DNA of 11,528 bases, taken from assembly GCA_013202535.1 (NCBI GenBank), contig JABMRP010001070.1, positions 1 to 11,528 on the forward strand, given 5' to 3'. The DNA is from Planctomycetota bacterium. Lineage in GTDB: Bacteria > Planctomycetota > Planctomycetia > Pirellulales > Thermoguttaceae. This document shows, piece by piece, positions 6,050 to 11,528 of the stretch (the stretch's first letter is position 1; each line of letters starts with the position of its first letter). Below the pieces are notes generated by a model. That model searched no databases, was not told where the DNA came from, and saw only the letters and a program-made list of their open reading frames with translations. Made by a program: the position numbers and the translations under genes.

Positions 6050-6730
6050 ATGAGCAAGGACGACGCACGGACTCGACTGCTGAATGCCGCGGGGCCGATT
6101 TTCGCGGAGAAGGGCTATCGGGCTGCCACGGTACGGGAGATTTGCGAGACGGCCGAGGTGAATCTCGCCTCGGTCAACTACTATTTCGGCGACAAAGAAA
6201 CGCTCTATGTCGAGACCTTGCAGCGATCGCATCCCCCGGCCGTGATCAAGCACCTGCCGGAAACGTGGCCCGAGGGAACGCAGCCGGCGGAGAAGCTCAA
6301 GGACTACATCTCGGCGATGATGACGGAACTTCTGGGTGTGGAAACAGCGCCGTGGCGGGTGCCGCTTATGATGCGGGAGTTGCAGAGCCCGACCCCCGCG
6401 GGCAGCGCATTACTGCGCAAGTTCTTCGGCGAGAATTTCAGCATTTTGCTGCGTATCCTGGCGGAGATTCTTCCCGAGGATACGCCCTCGTACAAGCGGC
6501 AGCAGATCGGGTTGAGCATCATCGGACAGTGTGTGCATTATCGAGTGGCGGGCAAGATCATTCCGCTGATGGTCTCCGAAGAGGAGTTTTCCGAACACTA
6601 CAAACCCGAGCAACTTGCCGAACACATTGCCCAGGTAATGCTGGCCGCCTTGGGACTAGGGCCGCCGCTGGCCCGTGGTGATCGGCCGTCGGCCGAGGTT
6701 GGCGCGGCGGCTCGCGAGACACACGCGTAA
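6050..6730 (+). CDS. TetR-family repressor with CerR (CecR/YbiH-like) C-terminal domain
   Basis: This 226-residue regulator is about the length of E. coli CecR (YbiH). The ATG at 6050 is chosen over an in-frame TTG at 5993 because the predicted transcript starts after that TTG. A G-rich stretch just upstream of 6050 is a weak ribosome binding site. The N-terminal DNA-binding domain spans ~5-55; its helix-turn-helix is ATVREICETAEVNLASVNYY (26-45), followed by FGDKETLY. The C-terminal ligand domain (~75-202) has the conserved-looking LMMRELQSPTPAG (106-118) and IIGQCVHYRVA (157-167) segments of the CerR group. The gene is first in an operon, 30 bp before the adaptor, and its likely operator sits over its own start site. 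It is therefore probably an autoregulated repressor released by a small hydrophobic or toxic ligand; the ligand cannot be read from sequence. E. coli CecR likewise controls an efflux system with an HlyD-type adaptor. Confidence 0.87.
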   Translation: MSKDDARTRLLNAAGPIFAEKGYRAATVREICETAEVNLASVNYYFGDKETLYVETLQRSHPPAVIKHLPETWPEGTQPAEKLKDYISAMMTELLGVETAPWRVPLMMRELQSPTPAGSALLRKFFGENFSILLRILAEILPEDTPSYKRQQIGLSIIGQCVHYRVAGKIIPLMVSEEEFSEHYKPEQLAEHIAQVMLAALGLGPPLARGDRPSAEVGAAARETHA

Positions 6731-6760
6731 CGGAAGCCAAACTGCAAGAGGATGGGTCGG

Positions 6761-8143
6761 ATGAAAGACGATTCCTGGTATCGCTCGAATGTCCTTGGAA
6801 CGGTGCTTCTGCCCGTGATCATCGTGGCGGGCGGCGTAGCCATGTTCATGCTGATGGGCAGTGAGAAGAAGTCGGCGGCCGATGCCGGCTCCGGCGACGC
6901 GAAACACACCGCGCCGATGGTCGAGACGGAATCGGTCCAGGCGCACCGTCCCCCGCTGGTGATTCAAGCGGACGGCGTGGCCGTACCGTTTCGCGAGATC
7001 GAGTTGGCGGCCGAAGTCGACGGCCTGATCGTGAAGAAAGCACCCGAATGCCGGGCGGGCAAGTTCGTCACCGGCCCGGCCGGCGAGATACCCGGTCTGG
7101 AACTCTTCAAGATCGATCCGCAAGACTACGACACCGAAGTCAGCCGATTGAAGATGGATCTCAATCAGGCGGACGCGGCCGTCAACGAGTTGGACGGCGA
7201 ATTCGCCAACACCTGGTCGCTGATCGATCTGGCCGAGCGGCAGTTGACGTTGCAGGAGGAAGATTACCAACGGGCCGAAACGCTTCACGCCGACGGTGTC
7301 GTGACCGACGCCGATCTGGAGGGGGCAACCAGGACCCTGCTGACCGCCGAGAACGCCTGGCTGACCCTCTTCAACCAGATGCGCGTATTGAACACGCGGC
7401 GTAGGCGACTGGAGTGGGCCCAAGATCGGGGTCAGATTTTGTTGGACAAAGCGCAGCTCGACCTCGGGCGCACCAGTATCACGGCACCGGTCAACGGAGT
7501 CGTCGTCGAGGATATGGTCGAGCAGGGCGACTACGTGCGCAAGGGAACCGTCCTGGCGAAGATCGAAGACACCTCCAGGATCGAGATCCGCTGTAGCTTG
7601 CAGATGGACGATCTCTACTGGATCTGGGACCGGGAGACGGCGTCACCGGGACTCCAAGTACAGGACGATCCCTCGCGCGGCTACGATCTGCCGCCGTGCG
7701 ACGTCGACGTCGCCTACACGCTGGCCGGCGTGGAGTACACCTGGAAGGGCAAGCTGGCGCGCTACGACGGAATTGGCGTGGACGAGGCCACTCGAATGGT
7801 TCCCTGCCGCATTGTGGTCGACAATCCCCGTGCCGTGCAGCCCGCGGATCGAACCGGGCCGCCGGCGCTGGTTCGCGGGATGTTTGTCACCGCCCGAATC
7901 TTGGCAAAACCTCAAACGCCGCTGCTGCAAGTATCGGAGAGGGCGATCCGTCCGGGTAGCAAGGTGTGGCGTGTGCGCGACGGCAAGTTGAAGATCGTCG
8001 ACGTGCGTGTGTTGCAGGTTTGCGAAAGTACTGTGACCATCGCGGCGCCGGAGGGCGAACTGACGGCCGACGATCAGGTCGTGGTGAGCCCCCTGGCCGA
8101 GTTGAAGGACGGCATGGCCGTCGGGCGGAAAACCAAGGACTGA
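6761..8143 (+). CDS. RND efflux periplasmic adaptor (membrane fusion protein, HlyD family)
   Basis: This 460-residue protein would link an inner-membrane RND pump to an outer-membrane channel. The ATG at 6761 is preferred because AAGAGG (6746-6751) lies 9 bp upstream; for the alternative ATG at 6752 the same motif would be directly adjacent. An N-terminal membrane anchor spans ~11-32 and no lipobox cysteine is visible. The first half of the lipoyl domain lies at ~83-122 (AAEVDGLI to FKIDPQDY), and an alpha-helical hairpin or coiled coil at ~124-236. The second lipoyl half is ~238-270, with ITAPVNGVVVEDMVEQGDYV as its signature. A beta-barrel domain (~272-385) and a membrane-proximal domain (~388-457, ending SPLAELKDGMAV) follow. 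The first lipoyl half is about 8 residues longer than usual and includes a cysteine (C97). It is flanked by the repressor 30 bp upstream and the permease 17 bp downstream. Confidence 0.88.
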   Translation: MKDDSWYRSNVLGTVLLPVIIVAGGVAMFMLMGSEKKSAADAGSGDAKHTAPMVETESVQAHRPPLVIQADGVAVPFREIELAAEVDGLIVKKAPECRAGKFVTGPAGEIPGLELFKIDPQDYDTEVSRLKMDLNQADAAVNELDGEFANTWSLIDLAERQLTLQEEDYQRAETLHADGVVTDADLEGATRTLLTAENAWLTLFNQMRVLNTRRRRLEWAQDRGQILLDKAQLDLGRTSITAPVNGVVVEDMVEQGDYVRKGTVLAKIEDTSRIEIRCSLQMDDLYWIWDRETASPGLQVQDDPSRGYDLPPCDVDVAYTLAGVEYTWKGKLARYDGIGVDEATRMVPCRIVVDNPRAVQPADRTGPPALVRGMFVTARILAKPQTPLLQVSERAIRPGSKVWRVRDGKLKIVDVRVLQVCESTVTIAAPEGELTADDQVVVSPLAELKDGMAVGRKTKD

Positions 8144-8160
8144 GCTACCGAGCGCGGACG

Positions 8161-11100
8161 ATGAAATCACTTATTCGATGGTCGATCAACAACACGCCGG
8201 CGATGAACACCCTGATGGTGGGCATCCTGCTGGTCGGTGGTATCAGTCTTTACCTGATGCGCCGCGAGGTGTTTCCCGAGTTCGAGCTGGAAATCATTCA
8301 GATCTCGGTCCCCTATCCCGGGGCCAGCCCTTCGGAAGTGGAAGAGGGGATCTGCCAGAAGATCGAAGAGGCGGTCCGCTCGGTCGACGGGATCAAGACG
8401 ATCAACTCGGTCGCCCGGGAGAGCATGGGCACGGTCATTTTGGAGTTGGAATCGGAAATCCCCGACGTCCAGAGAACGCTCAACGAAGTGCGGTCCGAGA
8501 TCGACCGAATTCCCAGCCTACCCGAATTAACCGAGGAACCGGAGATCAAGCAGATCACGCTCCGCAAGACGGCCATACGCGTGGGCATTCTTGCTCCCGA
8601 GAGTGAAGACCCCCGCGCGGAAGTGGCCCTGCGCGAGGTGGCCGAACGGGTGCGCGACGATCTGCTGCAGCGTCCCTCGGTTTCCCAGGCCGAGATCGTG
8701 GGCACCCGGCCGTATCAGATCGACGTGGAAATCTCCGAGAAGACGCTCCGCGAGTACGGGTTGACGTTGCAGGAGGTCGCCCGGATTCTGCGGCGCAAGA
8801 ACGTCGAGCTTCCCGGCGGCAGCATGAAGACCGAGTCGGAAGAGGTGCTGCTGCGCGGGAAAAATAAGCGGCTACGGGGCGAAGAGATCGCCAAGATCCC
8901 GCTGATCACCCAGCCCGGCGGCGCGACGCTCACCGTCGGCGATTTGGGCACCGTTCGCGACGAATTTACCGACACGACGGCGATCAACCGCATCAACGGC
9001 CAGCCGGGGCTGGTCATCTCGGTCAACAGCACGTCCAACGAAGACCTGCTGGTCATCGTCGCGGAAGTGAAGAAATACCTTGCTACATTGGAAGAGCCCG
9101 GCAACGACGTGCTGCCCGAGGGATACAAGATCCGCACTTGGGCCGATATCTCGGTACACGTCAGGGACCGCATGGAGTTGCTCACTCGCAACGGCCTGCA
9201 AGGTCTGGTACTGGTGTTTCTGGTACTGGCCATCTTCCTGGAGTTGCGGCTTTCCTTCTGGGTGGCATTGGGGATTCCCATCTCCATCCTGGGCTGTTGC
9301 GCGGTGATGCTCTATGGCGGGCAGACGTTGAACATGCTGTCGATGTTCGCCTTCCTCATGGCGCTGGGTATCCTGGTCGACGACGGGATCGTGGTCGGCG
9401 AAAATATCTACGCCCATCGCCAGCGCGGATCCGGCTTCGTCAAAGCGGCCATCGACGGAACCGTCGAGGTACTGCCTTCGGTGGCCGCATCGGTTACCAC
9501 GACGATGATCGCCTTCGCGCCGCTGCTTTTCGTTCCCGGCGTGATGGGCAAGTTCATCGCCGTGATGCCCGTGGCGGTCATTGCGATGTTGATGCTCTCG
9601 CTGGTCGAAGTGACGCTGATTCTTCCTTGCCACCTGGCGCACGGTCGCAAAGACGTGGCTCCGAAGGGCTTCATGCGCTGGGTCAATCGCGGATCGAATT
9701 CATTCTTGCAGTGGGCCATCACGCGCGCCTACTTGCCCCTGTTGCAGGGCGCGCTGAAGCGTCCGGCGATCGTGCTCGCCACCGCCGCCGCCGTATTGCT
9801 GATGGTTGGCGGGCTCGTCCGATCGGGCATTACGCCCTTTGTGGCTTTTCCCAAACTCGACGGGGAGTCGATCGTTGGCAAGGTGGTCTACCCCGACGGC
9901 ACACCGGCTGCGATTACCGAGAGAGCCGCTGTGCAAATGGAAGCCGCCATTCTCGAACTGGATCGCGAGTCGGCCGCCGAAGGCACGCCTCTGGTGAAAA
10001 TTCGCCATCTCGCGGTCGGGCAGGTGAACGTCGGCGACACGGGGCCGGTGGCCACGGCCGGCGGCAGCCACGTGGGAAGCATCGGCATCGAACTGGTCGC
10101 GCCGGAGCACCGGACGATCGACAGCAACGAGATTCTCGCCCAGTGGCGAAAGCGAGCGACCGATCTTCCGCCCGGCTACGAGACCCTTTCGTTTACATCC
10201 GTGTCGATGGGCCCCGGCGGTACGCCGATCGAGCTTCAGTTGCTCGGCACGCCGGACAAGATGGAATTGCTTGAGAGCGCGGTCCAACGGTGCAAGGAGG
10301 AGCTGGCCAAGCAGGAGGGCGTGTTCGACGTCGCCGACAATAGCCGACCCGGCAAGTGGGAGTATCAACTCAAGCCGAAACCCGGTGCCGAGGCGATGAA
10401 CGTCGATCTGGCCAGTCTGGCGGGAACCGTGCGTGCCGCCTACTACGGCGAAGAAGTGATGCGGCTGCAACGCGGGCGCCACGAAGTCAAGCTGATGGTC
10501 CGCTACCCGGTGAACGAGCGGCGGTCGATGCGCGATTTTAACAACATCCGTGTGCGAACCGGTGATCGGTCCGAGCGCCCGCTGACCGAACTGGCTACCA
10601 CGAACGTGCAACGGGGCTACTCGCAGATTACCCGGGTCGATCAGATGCGAGCCATCACCATCACCGCCGATGTCGACGAAAGTAAGGGCAACGCGAAGAA
10701 GATCGTCAAGGACTTCAAGAACGGGTTTCTCAAGAAACTTCTCGAAGAGCCGCAGTACGCGGGCATCACCGCGCGTTGGGAGGGTCAGGAGAAACAGACG
10801 GCCGAATCGATCGCCGGCCTGCTCGACGGCTTGGTCATTGCGCTGGTGGCCATGTTTGCCCTGCTGACGCTCGAATTCCGCTCCTACGCCCAGCCGCTGA
10901 TCATCCTGGCGATCGTTCCTTTCGGTGCCGTGGGGGCCGTCGTGGGGCACACGGTCATGGGATTGCCGATGACGCTGTTCAGCCTCTTCGGACTCGTCGC
11001 CTTGACCGGAGTCGTGGTGAACGACTCGATCGTGTTGATCGATTTCATCAACAGACAGGTGCGCGCGGGCGTTCCCGTCAGGGAGGCCCTGCTCGACGCG

Positions 11101-11400
11101 GGACGGCGTCGTTTCCGGCCCGTGCTGTTGACCTCGATCACCACGGTGGTCGGTCTGCTGCCGATTCTGCTGGAGACGTCGTTCCAGGCCCAAGTGCTGA
11201 TTCCCATGGCCGTCAGTCTGTGTTTCGGCCTGATTTTTGCGACCGTATTGGTGCTGTTGCTGGTGCCGACGCTGTATCTGCTGTATTTCCGCGTCTGCGC
11301 ATCGCTGGGACGGCCGGTGTGCGGTATTAGCCACGAAGAATCGCCCGAGCCGATCGAGCCCTTTCTTGCCGAGCGACCGGCCGAACTGTTGCGGAACTGA
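8161..11400 (+). CDS. RND efflux transporter permease (AcrB/MexB-like superfamily)
   Basis: A 1079-residue proton-driven inner-membrane exporter of normal family length. The ATG at 8161 begins MKSLIRWSINNTPAMN, the usual start of this group, ahead of TM1 (~12-33). The open frame continues upstream inside the adaptor gene, but that is not protein-like. No strong ribosome binding site is seen, so translational coupling to the adaptor (17 bp) is likely. A large periplasmic loop (~34-340) precedes TM2-TM6 (~345-490), then TM7 (~535-555), a second loop (~556-885) and TM8-TM12 (~887-1042). The TM4 proton-relay pair is present in LGILVDDGIVVGENIY (D407, D408). In TM10 the segment is VVVNDSIVLIDFIN, with N954-D955 in the region where AcrB has its key lysine; this is seen in other RND branches. 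The substrate is not predictable. Confidence 0.92.
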   Translation: MKSLIRWSINNTPAMNTLMVGILLVGGISLYLMRREVFPEFELEIIQISVPYPGASPSEVEEGICQKIEEAVRSVDGIKTINSVARESMGTVILELESEIPDVQRTLNEVRSEIDRIPSLPELTEEPEIKQITLRKTAIRVGILAPESEDPRAEVALREVAERVRDDLLQRPSVSQAEIVGTRPYQIDVEISEKTLREYGLTLQEVARILRRKNVELPGGSMKTESEEVLLRGKNKRLRGEEIAKIPLITQPGGATLTVGDLGTVRDEFTDTTAINRINGQPGLVISVNSTSNEDLLVIVAEVKKYLATLEEPGNDVLPEGYKIRTWADISVHVRDRMELLTRNGLQGLVLVFLVLAIFLELRLSFWVALGIPISILGCCAVMLYGGQTLNMLSMFAFLMALGILVDDGIVVGENIYAHRQRGSGFVKAAIDGTVEVLPSVAASVTTTMIAFAPLLFVPGVMGKFIAVMPVAVIAMLMLSLVEVTLILPCHLAHGRKDVAPKGFMRWVNRGSNSFLQWAITRAYLPLLQGALKRPAIVLATAAAVLLMVGGLVRSGITPFVAFPKLDGESIVGKVVYPDGTPAAITERAAVQMEAAILELDRESAAEGTPLVKIRHLAVGQVNVGDTGPVATAGGSHVGSIGIELVAPEHRTIDSNEILAQWRKRATDLPPGYETLSFTSVSMGPGGTPIELQLLGTPDKMELLESAVQRCKEELAKQEGVFDVADNSRPGKWEYQLKPKPGAEAMNVDLASLAGTVRAAYYGEEVMRLQRGRHEVKLMVRYPVNERRSMRDFNNIRVRTGDRSERPLTELATTNVQRGYSQITRVDQMRAITITADVDESKGNAKKIVKDFKNGFLKKLLEEPQYAGITARWEGQEKQTAESIAGLLDGLVIALVAMFALLTLEFRSYAQPLIILAIVPFGAVGAVVGHTVMGLPMTLFSLFGLVALTGVVVNDSIVLIDFINRQVRAGVPVREALLDAGRRRFRPVLLTSITTVVGLLPILLETSFQAQVLIPMAVSLCFGLIFATVLVLLLVPTLYLLYFRVCASLGRPVCGISHEESPEPIEPFLAERPAELLRN

Positions 11401-11407
11401 CTCTAAA

Positions 11408-11425
11408 CCCGTCGCAGCCGACGGG
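11408..11425. terminator. First hairpin after the efflux operon
   Basis: CCCGTCG, loop CAGC, CGACGGG form a perfect 7-bp stem starting 8 bp after the permease stop. No T-tract follows. It may end or protect the operon transcript. Confidence 0.4.
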
Positions 11426-11432
11426 GCTAAAA

Positions 11433-11447
11433 CGGCATCAGATGCCG
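11433..11447. repeat. Second hairpin/palindrome after the operon
   Basis: CGGCATC, A, GATGCCG is an odd-length 15-bp palindrome with seven perfect pairs around one central base. In DNA it would suit protein binding; in RNA the loop would need to open by one or two pairs. Confidence 0.4.
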
Positions 11448-11468
11448 CCAGGGCGATTGTCGCAGTAG

Positions 11469-11486
11469 AACGGAACTTGTTCCGTT
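11469..11486 (+). terminator. Third hairpin after the operon, most terminator-like
   Basis: AACGGAAC, TT, GTTCCGTT give eight perfect pairs, and the plus strand continues TCCC. The Ts at the end of the stem make this the most terminator-like of the three, though the tail is short. The remaining 11487-11528 shows nothing I can identify. Confidence 0.4.
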
Positions 11487-11528
11487 TCCCGGAATCCAGA
11501 ATCGAGAACCAAACCCATTTCGTTTCAC

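Noticed and set aside
7966..8160. N-terminal extension of the permease by 65 codons.
   Set aside because: It overlaps the adaptor's coding end in another frame, is arginine/glycine-rich, and the family-typical N-terminus MKSLIRWSI begins at 8161.
9700..11334. Long open frame of 544 codons on the minus strand opposite the RND permease.
   Set aside because: It lies wholly antisense to a well-conserved permease, its product is rich in His, Gln, Arg and Asp without any domain, and GC-rich coding DNA commonly gives such antisense frames.

Overview
The window looks like about 11.5 kb of a GC-rich planctomycete chromosome, probably of the Pirellulales type. This assignment is an inference from three gene families. 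One is a hydrazine-synthase-alpha-like diheme cytochrome. One is a secreted protein with an SLA1-homology (SHD1) domain fused to HEAT repeats. One is a membrane-anchored VWA protein of a style common in planctomycetes. No rRNA, tRNA, CRISPR array, transposase or phage gene was seen.

Layout. (1) Positions 1-1400 (+) hold the C-terminal part of an HzsA-related c-type cytochrome with two CxxCH sites; its 5' end lies outside the window. (2) Positions 1592-4060 (+) hold an exported 822-residue SHD1/HEAT-repeat protein. It is preceded by a 191-bp spacer with one perfect hairpin. (3) A convergent junction at 4061-4230 carries a long GC-rich imperfect inverted repeat and a second short hairpin. (4) The minus strand carries a VWA protein (5733-4552), followed 81 bp downstream by an unrecognised 79-residue protein (4470-4231) with a GTG start and a good ribosome binding site. 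(5) A divergent intergenic region at 5734-6049 contains a TATAAT-type promoter for the VWA gene, REP-like hairpins, and a strong sigma70-type promoter with a perfect 18-bp palindrome at the expected +1. (6) A three-gene efflux operon on the plus strand encodes a TetR/CerR (CecR-like) repressor (6050-6730), an HlyD-type periplasmic adaptor (6761-8143) and a 1079-residue RND permease (8161-11400). Gaps between these genes are 30 and 17 bp. (7) A tail at 11401-11528 holds three consecutive hairpins.

The efflux operon is the clearest functional unit. The repressor probably binds the palindrome over its own transcription start and thereby controls adaptor and pump together. No outer-membrane TolC-type partner is encoded here, so one would have to come from elsewhere. 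The cytochrome, SHD1/HEAT and VWA genes show no shared pathway that can be supported from sequence. No clearly new multi-gene system was found. The least explained items are the VWA plus 79-residue pair, the SHD1/HEAT protein and the dispersed-looking hairpins.
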